A DNA stretch of 18,925 nt from Lentibacillus juripiscarius JCM 12147. GTDB lineage: Bacteria; Bacillota; Bacilli; Bacillales_D; Amphibacillaceae. Under the pieces are notes generated by a model. That model had not been told where the DNA came from. It saw only the letters and a program-made list of their open reading frames with translations, and did not search any database. Below, one piece after another: positions 7,125 through 15,488 of this stretch (positions within the stretch are counted from its first letter, which is position 1; the number at the start of each line of letters is the position of its first letter). The stretch spans positions 1 through 18,925 of the forward strand of contig BBCA01000053.1 of NCBI GenBank assembly GCA_001311805.1. Direction: 5' to 3'. Made by a program: the position numbers and the translations under genes.

Positions 7125-8875
7125 TCATGGAGTATCAAGGTTCTGCACTTGGTACAAGTCATAATAGTGACCCTGCTGTTTCATCAGTTCATCATGAGAG
7201 CCCATCTCTTTGATTTCACCATCTTCAATAACGACAATCCGGTCAGCATGTGTGATCGTCGCCAGCCGGTGTGCCACAATAAAGGTGGTCCGGTCTGAGG
7301 CAAGCCGTTCGACAGCTTCCTGGATAATGTGTTCACTTTCCAGATCAAGGGCAGATGTTGCTTCGTCGAAAATCAGGATAGGCGGATTTTTCAGGAACAC
7401 GCGTGCAATGGCAATTCGTTGTTTCTGCCCACCGGATAGCTTAACACCACGTTCACCGACAAGGGTGTCATAGCCATGTTGCAGTCCTTCAATGAAGTCG
7501 TGCGCATTTGCTGCTTTAGCCGCAGCCACTACTTCTTCATCCGTAGCATCCGGATTACCCATGCGGATGTTCATCGCGATGGATTCACTGAATAGGATAT
7601 TGTCCTGCAGCACCATGCCAATATTATTCCGCAATGAACGTGCCTGCACATCACGGATGTCGGTCCCATCTACTTTAATGGAGCCGCCAGTTACATCATA
7701 GAATCGCGGGATCAAGCTGACAAGTGTTGACTTGCCACCGCCACTGATGCCGACGAATGCGATTGTTTCGCCTCTTTCGACATGGAGGGAAACATCTTTT
7801 AAGACATTCGTTTCTTCTTCTTCATATTTAAATGATACGTGGTCAATATCAATTTTTCCTTCGACCCTGCCAAGTTGTTTAGCATCGGGTTTATCGACTA
7901 TATCATACGATTCATTCATCAATTCAAATACACGGTCAATTGATGCAACAGACTGTGTCAGCACTGTTGAGGAACTGATTAGCCGGCGGAGCGGACTGTA
8001 CACCCGTTCCATATAGGTGACAAACGCAACCATAGTACCAATGGACACATTTCCACTGATGACCTGATAGCCGGCGAACGCAATGACCAGCAATGGTGCC
8101 AGGTCGGTAATGGTATTCATAACAGCAAATGTTTTTGCGTTCCAGTCGGTATGGTTTAATGCTTTATGGAGGAAGTTCTCGTTTCGTGTGTCGAATTGCT
8201 CTTGTTCATAATCTTCAAGGGCAAAACTTCTTGTTACCGGAATTCCCTGCACACGTTCATGCAAATGGCCCTGCACTTCAGCTAGTGACTGGGAGCGTTC
8301 CCTCGTCAGCCGTCGGAGCCTGCCATAGAAGTATTTGACCGAAATGCCATAAAACGGGAACAGAATGATCGCGACAATGGTCAGCCCGACATCCATTGTC
8401 AGCATAATCCCGATGGCAATAAGGATTGTAATCATATCCAGCCAAACATTCATCAGCCCGGTTACGACAAAAGTTTTCGTTTGTTCGACATCATGTATTA
8501 CCCGGGAAATAATTTCCCCGGTTTTGTCTGAGAATAGAACCTGAGGCTCAATTTTTGTATGTGGTCGAACAGTTTATCCCTGATGTCATAAAGGACTGTG
8601 TTGCCTACCCACTGCGCCAAATATTGTCGAAAGTATTCAATTGGCGGGCGCAGGACAAGAAATATAATAAAAGCACCGCCCATCAGCCAAAACAGTTGTT
8701 CCAGTTTTGCCGAATCGGTCAGGTCATCCGCATTAATGATATTATCGATAACGTATCTTAATATTAGCGGCAAAAGAAGCGGAATACCAATTTGACAATT
8801 CCGATAAGGACCGTTAGCAAAATTTTTCCATTTGTACGGACGGACGAACTGTAAATACTGTTTGATGCTGCTCAT
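7125..8875 (-). CDS. ygaD: YgaD-type ABC exporter, fused TMD-NBD (three indels)
   Basis: This is a half-size multidrug-type ABC exporter, expected to work as a dimer at the membrane. Restored, it is about 583 residues: an N-terminal six-helix domain and a C-terminal ATPase with Walker [10 protein letters not shown], signature [16 protein letters not shown], Walker [13 protein letters not shown] and H-loop IVAHRL. The start ATG at 8875 ([17 protein letters not shown]) is well conserved. Residues 19 to about 30 are garbled by two compensating indels (an extra base in the T-run 8823-8827, a missing one at 8789-8790 on plus), which should read close to [18 protein letters not shown] missing base in 8516-8519 then splits the gene; restoring it gives [20 protein letters not shown] before GLMNVWLDM. 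The downstream ATPase is intact. Its own promoter lies upstream. Confidence 0.93.
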
Positions 8876-8961
8876 TCACATCAATTCCCCCATTCTAATT
8901 GTGGTTTAAAAAGAAAATCCTTGCTACAGCAAGTAACAAGGAACGATTAGACACTTATTGC

Positions 8962-8990
8962 ATTATAAGGCTTTGCTGAACGTTAATCAA
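8962..8990 (-). promoter_or_regulatory. ygaD promoter
   Basis: On the minus strand, -35 TTGATT (8990-8985), a 17-nt spacer and -10 TATAAT (8967-8962). The leader to the ATG is about 80 nt and carries a weak CTTGC-TGTA-GCAAG hairpin followed by a T-rich run (8910-8932). Confidence 0.65.
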
Positions 8991-9004
8991 TCGAACTGTT
9001 CAGC
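8975..9004 (-). repeat. Inverted repeat at the ntdP stop
   Basis: GCTGAAC (9004-8998 on minus) and GTTCAGC (8981-8975) form a 7-bp stem around a 16-nt loop. The first arm includes the ntdP stop codon, and no T-run follows. It could be a weak terminator or end-protecting hairpin, and it overlaps the ygaD -35. Confidence 0.4.
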
Positions 9005-9527
9005 GATACGTCAGATAGCGTTCATACCATTGATCGATGAAGTCTGGAGCAAAGGGACCCTGACGCTGCCTTACCCACCGCAGTAAATGTTCAACATTCT
9101 GCTCAAGAATCCGGTCCAGTACAACGGGATAGCTCATTTGTTCCTTATGTTCAGCATACTCATCTTCATCCAATAGATCGTATGTCATGTCCGGGTATAC
9201 TTTAACATCCAGATCATAATCGATATATTTCAATGCCTCCGCATCATAAACAAAAGGGGAACTGATATTGCAGTAGTAATAAATGCCGTCGTTGCGCAGC
9301 ATACCAATAACGTTGAACCAGTAATTCGCGTGGAAATAGCAGATCGCAGGTTCTCTTGTTATCCACGACCGGCCATCGCCTTCTCTGACAGTTGTTTTAT
9401 CATTGGCACCAATGACTACCATATCTGTGCCTTTGAGGACAAGGGTGTTTTCCCAAATCCGGTGCAATTGACCGTTATGTTTGTAGCTATGTATTTGTAT
9501 TGCCGTTCCTGCTTCTGGTCCAGTCAT
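9000..9527 (-). CDS. ntdP: NtdP nucleoside tri-/diphosphatase (YgaC, DUF402)
   Basis: B. subtilis YgaC/NtdP hydrolyses nucleoside tri- and diphosphates and belongs to the DUF402/FomD-like fold. From the ATG at 9527 the protein is 175 residues, close to the family length. Conserved segments are [10 protein letters not shown] near the N-terminus, [72 protein letters not shown], and [16 protein letters not shown] at the end; the acidic clusters in YIDYDLD and DEDEY are the likely metal ligands. I reject the upstream in-frame start at 9554: AAGGAG lies just before 9527, and related proteins align from MTGPEAG on. A TATAAT at 9572-9567 with TTATCA 16 nt upstream is a possible promoter. No B. subtilis-type ygaB is found between this gene and the SASP gene. 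Confidence 0.93.
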   Translation of the reverse strand: MTGPEAGTAIQIHSYKHNGQLHRIWENTLVLKGTDMVVIGANDKTTVREGDGRSWITREPAICYFHANYWFNVIGMLRNDGIYYYCNISSPFVYDAEALKYIDYDLDVKVYPDMTYDLLDEDEYAEHKEQMSYPVVLDRILEQNVEHLLRWVRQRQGPFAPDFIDQWYERYLTYR

Positions 9528-9623
9528 CCTATCGCTCCTTAGCTCCGCACACATTCTTTTTTCCTTATTATAATTCTAACTGAGCGATTGATAAGGAATA
9601 TGACGTCATTGGTATTTATAACG

Positions 9624-9655
9624 AAAAAAAGAGCTTCCCGAGGAAGGAAGCTCTT
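9624..9655 (-). terminator. Terminator of the SASP gene
   Basis: AAGAGCTTCC and GGAAGCTCTT (9629-9638, 9646-9655) form a perfect 10-bp stem. On the minus strand a run of seven Ts follows. Confidence 0.85.
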
Positions 9656-9683
9656 AGAAGTCAAAAATTGGGAGTGGATTTCG

Positions 9684-9858
9684 TTATTTTTGTTTTGCTG
9701 CGATTGTTGGTTTTGCTTTCTGACTTCTTGTGCGTCTGTTTCAGAAGCAAACTCAGTACCGTACTGGCTTTGTCCTTGTTGTGCCTTCTGGTTCTGCTTT
9801 TTTACTTGCTGTACGTTTGTGCCAGCAGTAGTTTGGTTTGGCTGTTGTTTTTAGCCAT
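9684..9858 (-). CDS. sspE: Gamma-type small acid-soluble spore protein (two frameshifts)
   Basis: Gamma SASPs are Gln/Asn-rich spore proteins degraded at germination as an amino-acid store. The minus-strand ATG at 9858 has a near-perfect GGAGGTGAT before it and starts MAKNNS. A missing base at about 9840-9841 breaks the frame after six or seven codons; the next frame reads NQTTAGTNVQQVKKQNQKAQ, then QYGTEFASETDAQEVRKQNQ, with the diagnostic GTEFASET germination-protease site. A second missing A in 9687-9691 hides the stop: restored, the protein ends QQSQQNKK at 9684-9686, just before the terminator. About 57 residues with a single EFASET block, shorter than B. subtilis SspE. No intact ORF remains in the raw sequence, so automated calling would miss it. 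Forespore (sigma-G) expression is expected, but I see no clear promoter. Confidence 0.87.
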
Positions 9859-9904
9859 TTGTATCACCTCCGCGTTAATTAATCTGCCCACGATGCGACT
9901 AACT

Positions 9905-9921
9905 ATCCATTTTGAATGGAT
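9905..9921. repeat. 17-bp palindrome upstream of the SASP gene
   Basis: ATCCATT-TTG-AATGGAT is a perfect 7-bp inverted repeat about 47 bp upstream of the SASP start. No T-run follows in either direction. It may be an operator or the remains of a mutY terminator. The rest of 9859-10035 shows nothing else I can support. Confidence 0.35.
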
Positions 9922-10035
9922 GTTAAAATTAACTGTCGAAGGAATTAAATGTTAAAAGTATGACCAGCCGTAAACCTGCATAAATTAACCGGGACCAGCA
10001 CATCTGCTTGAACGCTGGACTGACAGAACGCGGCA

Positions 10036-11106
10036 TTACGTCAGATAGTTCATCATTTTCTGATGTGGCACTGGAAAAGGGTAATCATCTAATTCTTCAT
10101 GGCCAACAAACCGAATTCGTTCATCCGCCGTTTCGAAACAGGCGGTAGCCGCATCATATACCTCCAGTTGCCAAATCAGATGTGAGAACACATGGCTGAC
10201 ATTCCCTTTTTTCGCTTGTAATGTTATGTCCATGCCATATTCCATGCGGAACCATTGTTCAATGTGGGCATTTCCGATTTCATCAACAGGCACCATTGGG
10301 AATTGCCACATATTTGCGAGCAAACCATTTTCCGGGCGCTTTTCGATCACATACTCCCCATTTCTGTTTTGAATCAGCAATGCAGCATAATGAACTTTTT
10401 TCTGCTTTTTCTTTTTGGATTTAACCGGCAATTCCTTCTCGACTCCTGTCTGGTACGCACGGTAATAATCCTGAACCGGGCAGAACATACACATCGGTTC
10501 CTTTGGCGTGCATACGAGCGCCCCCAGTTCCATAATCCCCTGATTAAAAGTTGATGGATCATCATGCGAAATGATGGCTTGCACATATTGTTCAAATTTC
10601 TTTTTCGTGCCAGCCTTTGCAATATCATCATTTATCTTCAGAACACGGGCCAGCACACGCATGACGTTGCCATCGACAGCAGGGTGTGGCTGGTTAAACG
10701 CAATGGATAAAATGGCTCCTTTCGTATATGGACCGACGCCTTTCAGTGAACCCAGTTCTTTCGGATTATCAGGCACTTTTCCACCATAAGAAGAAACAAT
10801 TTCTCGAACGGCGTTTTGTAAATTCCGTGCGCGGGAATAATAACCAAGGCCTTCCCATGTTTTTAAAACATCCTGTTCATCTGCATATGCCAAATCATGG
10901 GGAGTGGGATATTTAGACATAAAATGCTGAAAATAAGGAATGACAGTATCGACTTTCGTCTGCTGCAGCATGATTTCGGAAACCCAGACTTTATAAGGAT
11001 CCTGATTAGCACGCCACGGCAAGTCGCGTTTATTGGCTCGATACCATTCCATTAACGCTTTCTGGAAACTGGAAATGTTAAAATTCTGTAATGCTTTATC
11101 TGTCAT
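10036..11106 (-). CDS. mutY: A/G-specific adenine glycosylase MutY, missing one Fe-S cysteine
   Basis: MutY removes adenine mispaired with 8-oxoguanine. The 356-residue protein has the helix-hairpin-helix LKGVGPYTKGAI (about 121-132), catalytic Glu44 (VSEIMLQQTKVD) and Asp145 (HPAVDGNVMR), and a C-terminal NUDIX-like lesion-recognition domain with the FSH loop (SHVFSHLIWQ). The cluster loop reads C199-x6-C206-x2-C209-x5-Y215: the fourth cysteine ligand is tyrosine, codon TAC at 10464-10462, one transition from TGC. The region around it (VCTPKEPMCMFCPVQDY) is otherwise canonical. It may be a real variant or a base-call error, given the many errors in this sequence. GAGGAT precedes the ATG. Divergent from yfhP. 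Confidence 0.96.
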   Translation of the reverse strand: MTDKALQNFNISSFQKALMEWYRANKRDLPWRANQDPYKVWVSEIMLQQTKVDTVIPYFQHFMSKYPTPHDLAYADEQDVLKTWEGLGYYSRARNLQNAVREIVSSYGGKVPDNPKELGSLKGVGPYTKGAILSIAFNQPHPAVDGNVMRVLARVLKINDDIAKAGTKKKFEQYVQAIISHDDPSTFNQGIMELGALVCTPKEPMCMFCPVQDYYRAYQTGVEKELPVKSKKKKQKKVHYAALLIQNRNGEYVIEKRPENGLLANMWQFPMVPVDEIGNAHIEQWFRMEYGMDITLQAKKGNVSHVFSHLIWQLEVYDAATACFETADERIRFVGHEELDDYPFPVPHQKMMNYLT

Positions 11107-11210
11107 TCTGATACATCCTCTATGTTACAATTAATTCGTCAATTTACGACAATTTCTAAATACCAAGAACAACGCATCAATCAGACGCTGTTCAAGGAGG
11201 GCTTCCGCTT

Positions 11211-12201
11211 ATGGATACAGGAACCCATATCGTCATGGGCGTTGCACTCGGCGGTCTGGCAACGTTGGATCCGGCTGTGCAGCAGGACCCTGCACTGTTT
11301 TCGGCAGTATTGGCCGGAACCGTCATTGGCTCCCACGCCCCTGATTTTGATACCATTTTAAAACTCAAAAATAATGCTGTTTATATACGGCATCATCGTG
11401 GTGCCACCCATTCCATCCCTGCTGTCATCATATGGGGAGTCTTGATTGCCGGCATCATTCATCTGCTCGCACCTGGCGTGAGTCTGCTTCATTTATGGGC
11501 TTGGACGGCACTGGCCGTGGTCTTGCATGTCCTTGTCGATATCCCCAACGCATACGGGACACAAGCCTACCGCCCATTTACCAACAAATGGGTGGCTCAT
11601 GGTTTCATCAACACGTTCGACCCTTATATTTTCATGCTTCACATCGCCGGTATCGTCGCCTGGCTACTTGGTGCCAACCCCGGCTATACATGGTTAATCA
11701 TTTATACCGTCATCGTTCTGTACTACGTGAAGCGGTATATGGATAAACGCGAAATTGTCAAAAAGATCCAGGATCATTTTTCGGATACCGAACAGATAGC
11801 CACCTCCCCCACCATTAAACAAAATAAGTGGCGGGTTGCCATTACAACAAAAACAACTTTATGTCGGTGCGGTGAATGATGGCCACATCGAAATTCTGGA
11901 TGAATTCAAGCGAATTCCGCTTCCTGCCAATTCACTGTTCCGGCTTGCACAAAGCGATAAAAACATTGCGGCATTCCTGTCATTTTCCCCTGTTTACCGG
12001 TGGGAAGTGAATGATTTTGATGATTATACCGAAATTCGTTTTATCGATCTGCGGTACCGATCCAATGAACGCTACCCATTTGTTGCCGTTGCACAAATTG
12101 ATGATAACATGCGAATCCTAAATTCTTACACCGGATGGATTTTTTCCGAGCAAAAGCTTCAGAATAAGCTGGACGTTGGCGACAATCCAGTTTTAATTAA
12201 G
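11211..12201 (+). CDS. yfhP: YfhP-type membrane metal-dependent hydrolase (frameshifted)
   Basis: This belongs to the YdjM/LexA-binding inner-membrane hydrolase family; B. subtilis yfhP neighbours mutY. The N-terminus MDTGTHIVMGVALGGLA carries the family's first metal motif (THxxxG). Then follow GSHAPDFDTIL, RHHRGATHSIPA (His-rich, putative metal site) and several membrane helices (about 71-87, 92-110, 141-152, 155-170). Near residue 210 the frame breaks: an extra A in the run 11849-11853 ends it at 11879. Removing it gives VAITTKQLYVGAVNDGHIEILDEF and a soluble C-terminal domain with SFSPVYRWEVNDFDDYTEIRFIDLRYR. As read, that frame runs to 12342 through a terminator, so another indel near 12180-12200 probably hides the true stop; the end given is an estimate. 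GGAGGG precedes the ATG. Confidence 0.88.
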
Positions 12202-12227
12202 TATGTTCCTGTTTTCTGTTGTGATTT

Positions 12228-12255
12228 AAAAAACCGGCTATCTGGCCGGTTTTTT
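12228..12255. terminator. Bidirectional terminator between yfhP and yfhH
   Basis: AAAAAACCGGC (12228-12238) and GCCGGTTTTTT (12245-12255) pair perfectly over 11 bp around TATCTG. The A and T flanks serve both convergent genes. Confidence 0.85.
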
Positions 12256-12312
12256 AATTTGGCAGTTTTAACGGTAAACCAATTTTTCTACCCATTTACT
12301 GCAGTTGTTGGC

Positions 12313-12648
12313 TTATTCCTGCACTTCATCCCCGAGCAATGAGATCGGCAGTGCTTCTTCCTTTTCGTATACCTCGTCCAACAAGTTGACACGATGCCCC
12401 CAGGCAAACACACCGTTTAGATAGTTGATCTTAAATTTATGACCCGGATCACCATTCAATTCATACACGTGCTGTGGATGGAAATCATCCGGATTTATCA
12501 TATAGGCCATTGCGACTTGCATTTTCCGCTCATTAATCGCAACCTCACTAATATTACCAAGCTGTTCTGCCTTTTGTGCCTTTTCTTTCAACCGGCCTAC
12601 TTCAGCGCGCAGCTGTTCAATTGTATAATCACTGTACCGATAGTCCAT
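12313..12648 (-). CDS. yfhH: YfhH family protein (DUF1811)
   Basis: The 111-residue soluble protein begins MDYRYSDYTIEQLRAEVGRL. An N-terminal helical hairpin (about 8-50) contains the conserved LKEKAQKAEQLGNISEVAINERKMQVAMAYM-type sequence. A small beta domain follows with INYLNGVFAWGHRV, a segment strongly conserved in B. subtilis YfhH, and the tail EEALPISLLG. Function is unknown in the family. GGAGA precedes the ATG by about 9 nt. It is convergent with yfhP and divergent from the SDR gene, a position close to recX as in B. subtilis. Confidence 0.92.
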   Translation of the reverse strand: MDYRYSDYTIEQLRAEVGRLKEKAQKAEQLGNISEVAINERKMQVAMAYMINPDDFHPQHVYELNGDPGHKFKINYLNGVFAWGHRVNLLDEVYEKEEALPISLLGDEVQE

Positions 12649-12737
12649 TTGTTCATTCTCCCTTCTATTTCAGTTTACATTTTAGCAATTATCTAGGAAA
12701 ATAAAAATAATAATACATTGCATTGGGAGGGGAAAAC

Positions 12738-13397
12738 ATGTCAACAGTTGCTATCTCTGGAGCTGGAAGCGGTCTTGGTCGGACGCTTGCGCTCAAATAT
12801 AGTGCGAATAGCTATAAAGTATTTTTACTTGGGCGTGACGATACAAAACTTCATCTGGTCCAGAGCGAAATTATCGAACAAGGGGGACTGGCAGAGGTCA
12901 TTCTCTGTGATGTGCAAGAGCCTGCATCTGTCAGCATTGCCTTTCAGCAAATTGGGGAACTGGATGTATTTATCAACAATGCCGCCATTGGCATTTTTGG
13001 ACCCGTGGAAGATTACACCATTGAGGATATTGACAAAACATTGAACACCAATGTGAAAGGGTCTATTTTGTGTGTTCAGTCTGCTCTGCCATTAATTCGG
13101 GCAAGTGAAGGACGTATCCTGACAATAATCTCCACTGCTGGTCTGCGCGGAAAAGTGCACGAGTCGATATACTGTGCCAGCAAATTTGCTGTCAAAGGTT
13201 TCACCGAAAGTCTGCAGAAAGAATGGGAGAATGATCCGATTGCCATCACCGCTGTCTACATGGGAGGCATGAACACACCATTCTGGGATAACTCCTCCCA
13301 TGTTGCTGACCCGTCAGGTTTGAAAGGACCGGAAGTTGTCGCCGAACAAATTTTTAATGAAGATGACGGCAGGGGTGAGATTATTATCGACCAGTAA
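12738..13397 (+). CDS. Short-chain dehydrogenase/reductase (classical SDR)
   Basis: This is a 219-residue NAD(P)-dependent oxidoreductase of unknown substrate. It has the cofactor motif GAGSGLG (about 8-14), the NNAAIG motif (about 81-86), catalytic Ser in TIISTAG (about 134) and the catalytic YxxxK in YCASK (about 145-149). I start at ATG 12738, because GGGAGGGG lies just before it and makes the upstream in-frame TTG at 12723 part of the ribosome binding site. The C-terminus (GRGEIIIDQ) looks complete but short. No terminator separates it from the convergent recX 27 bp away. I do not recall an SDR at this place in B. subtilis, so it may be a lineage-specific insertion in the yfhH-recX interval. 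Confidence 0.9.
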   Translation: MSTVAISGAGSGLGRTLALKYSANSYKVFLLGRDDTKLHLVQSEIIEQGGLAEVILCDVQEPASVSIAFQQIGELDVFINNAAIGIFGPVEDYTIEDIDKTLNTNVKGSILCVQSALPLIRASEGRILTIISTAGLRGKVHESIYCASKFAVKGFTESLQKEWENDPIAITAVYMGGMNTPFWDNSSHVADPSGLKGPEVVAEQIFNEDDGRGEIIIDQ

Positions 13398-13424
13398 CAA
13401 TGGTGATTATTTTGCGGGTGTCGC

Positions 13425-14237
13425 TCAATTATCCAACTCATGCTCGAGAAATTCATTGATCGCATCCATCGTAAAGCCTTTGCGATACAGTGCTTCTTTC
13501 AGTTTTTGGCGAAGTTCATAGCCACTTGTTTTTGCTGGTATTTTCGTATCAGTTTTTCGCCTTGCTTGACAAGTGCTTCCCACTCTGCATCATCATCCTT
13601 TTCATCCTGCAGTTCTTTTGATACAGCCTGTACAACATCTCGAGTAAATCCTTTTTGGGTCAGCGTGCCCTGAAGCTGCTGGAGCTGCTGGCGAAAGGAT
13701 TTGTTTTTCCCGGTGTTTCGTTTTTTTATCGCCAGCTTCATCGCTTTGTCGAATTGGACATCATATGTATACTGCTCAACTGCTTCTGCGGCCAGTGCTG
13801 CATCCACACCTTTTTCCAGCAGCTCCTGTTGGACGAGCATCGGTCCTTTTGCTGCGGTGCTGATACGCGTGCGGACAAACGCATCAGCAAACTGTTTGTC
13901 ATCCGTCAGCCCTTGAGCAGCCAGTTTGTCCATTATTTTCGTAATATGTTCTTCATCCACTTCTTTGGTTTGCAGATAATCCCGAATTTCTTTTTTCGTC
14001 CGCATCCGGTAGCTTAAATAGTTGATAGCAAGGGAATATCCTTTTTGAAGTGTATCTTTTTGAATGAGCGCGGTAATGGTCGCCTCGTCCAGCTCCATGT
14101 CTTTGTGCAGGCGGTAATCGACAAGCACGGATTCATCCACACTGAAGGCATACCTTTCCCCTTGGCCATCCGAAAGAAAAATATTAAATCGGTCATGACG
14201 CTTTTTTTGCGTCGTAATCCGGGAAATTTTTTGTCAT
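13425..14237 (-). CDS. recX: RecX, regulator of RecA (two frameshifts)
   Basis: RecX binds RecA filaments and modulates recombination and the SOS response. The raw sequence offers only a 213-residue frame, but both ends are cut by indels. At the 5' end, an extra base in the T-run 14227-14232 masks the real start, ATG 14237 with GGAGGAT before it; corrected it reads MTKISRITTQKKRHDRFNIF and continues LSDGQGERYAFSVDESVLVDYRL. At the 3' end, a missing base in 13529-13533 replaces the real tail TSGYELRQKLKEALYRKGF and TMDAINEFLEHELDN (stop 13425-13427). Corrected length is about 270, as in B. subtilis. The three-helix repeats with YLSYRMRTKKEIRDYL and FRQQLQQLQGTLTQKGF are typical. Confidence 0.92.
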
Positions 14238-14259
14238 TGCGATCCTCCTGTCCAGTATT

Positions 14260-14288
14260 ATTGTATCACGAATACACAGCAGCGTCAG
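14260..14288 (-). promoter_or_regulatory. recX promoter candidate
   Basis: On the minus strand, -10 TACAAT (14265-14260) is preceded by TGA (extended -10). CTGACG at 14288-14283, 17 nt upstream, is a fair -35. No LexA box is evident. Confidence 0.5.
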
Positions 14289-14377
14289 AAAGTGAAGGAT
14301 GTTTTGAAAAAATCATTTTTCTATCATAAGAAACCTCTTATAGAGAAGTGATAATCCTGTTAAATGAGGTGATTAAA

Positions 14378-15264
14378 ATGACTATTTTAATGACTGGCGG
14401 TACTGGATTTGTCGGCAGGAATTTGACGAAAGTCTTAACGGACACGGGGCACCACGTCTATATCACCACCAGATCCCCTGAGAAATATTTTAACACGGAA
14501 CAGGTTACCTTCATCAGCTACGATTACCCAGTGGCAGATTTGCCAAAAATCGAAGCTATCATTAATCTTGCCGGTGATTCCCTGTTCGGCTACTGGACCA
14601 AATCAAAAGAAGACGCCATCCGCAAAAGTCGGATTGAGACAACACAAAAGTGATTGAAATGATGGAACAGATGGAGCATAAACCCGAAGTCTTGATTAGT
14701 GGTTCAGCCATTGGGTTCTATGGTACAGCGGAAGATTTGATATTTACCGAAGCAACCGAACGAGCCGGTAATGACTTCCTTGCTGAGGTTGTCGAAGCGT
14801 GGGAACGGACGGCCAGTCAAGCGGAACAGTTTGGTGTTCGCACCGTTTATGCCAGGTTTGGTGTTATTCTTGGCGAGGAAGGCGCTCTCCCGCTTATGAA
14901 ACTTCCGATTAAATTATTTGCCGGTGGGCGAATTGGCAGCGGAGAGCAGTGGATTTCCTGGGTCCACATAAACGATGTGGTAGACATGATACGATTTTGC
15001 CTGGCGAATAAACAAATCAGCGGACCTGTTAACGTCACTGCCCCTCACCCAGCACGAAACAAAGATTTCACAAACACGCTGGCCCGTGTATTGCGACGGC
15101 CTGATTGGCTTCCGGCTCCAATTCTGGCTGTCCGCACCGCCCTCGGTGACATGAGCATGCTGATCACAAGGGGGCAATATGTATTACCTGGAAAAGCCGA
15201 CATGCATGGGTACGAATTTTCCTATCCATACCTTGAAAAGGCACTATTTGAAACGGAACATTAA
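14378..15264 (+). CDS. yfhF: YfhF, TIGR01777-type NAD-dependent epimerase (one frameshift)
   Basis: This is a member of the extended SDR/epimerase family found in most bacteria; substrate and role are unknown. The N-terminus MTILMTGGTGFVGRNLTKVL holds the Rossmann motif GGTGFVG, followed by INLAGDSLFGYWTKSKEDAIRKSR, a family hallmark. The frame ends at 14652 because one A is missing in the run 14646-14649; restoring it gives RIETTQKVIEMMEQM and continues GSAIGFYGTAED, FGVRTVYARFGVILGEEGALPLM, QWISWVHINDVVDMI and GPVNVTAPHPARNKDF to 15264. Total about 295 residues, the family norm. GAGGTGAT precedes ATG 14378; the in-frame upstream start at 14348 lacks a site. Divergent from recX, co-directional with yfhE. 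Confidence 0.93.
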
Positions 15265-15294
15265 ATTGTCGCCTGTCTGGTATATTTCTCCCAT

Positions 15295-15303
15295 TGTGGA
15301 TAA
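15295..15303 (-). promoter_or_regulatory. DnaA box, perfect consensus
   Basis: TGTGGATAA is the complement of TTATCCACA. It lies between yfhF and yfhE, about 190 bp from the main DnaA-box cluster. Confidence 0.6.
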
Positions 15304-15340
15304 TCCTAATAGTATATCCTTGGGAAAATGAGGTGGTTAA

Positions 15341-15466
15341 ATGGGGCAAAAATCGATTGAACAGGAGCGTTACTTGTCCAAAACACAGGAAGTTCTTTAT
15401 CAGAAGGAGTTCAGACGGGCGGATCGGGAGTACAGCCGAAACTCCAAACAAGGGAACCGCATGTAA
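15341..15466 (+). CDS. yfhE: YfhE family small protein
   Basis: This 41-residue basic protein runs MGQKSIEQERYLSKTQEVLY, then QKEFRRADREYSRNSKQGNRM. The KTQEVLYQKEFRRADR core is what I recall for YfhE, a short Bacillaceae protein of unknown function coded next to yfhF. GAGGTGG precedes the ATG by 5 nt. The stop codon TAA falls in the loop of the gene's own terminator, so the last codons form the upstream arm. Confidence 0.82.
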   Translation: MGQKSIEQERYLSKTQEVLYQKEFRRADREYSRNSKQGNRM

Positions 15467-15488
15467 TCATGCGCTTCCCTTGTTTTTT
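15446..15488 (+). terminator. Terminator of yfhE, overlapping its 3' end
   Basis: ACAAGGGAA and CGCATG pair with CATGCG and TTCCCTTGT, with one C-C mismatch between, around the loop TAAT. Six Ts follow. It is very stable and overlaps the last yfhE codons. Confidence 0.88.

Noticed and set aside
8910..8945. Leader peptide and attenuator upstream of ygaD, as in some drug-efflux genes
   Set aside because: A TTG-started 14-codon frame overlaps a hairpin followed by a T-rich run, but it has no ribosome binding site and the stem is only 5 bp. The evidence is too weak.
9565..9580. Per-box-like sequence upstream of ntdP
   Set aside because: Only one half-site is good; it is better explained as the -10 (TATAAT) of the ntdP promoter.
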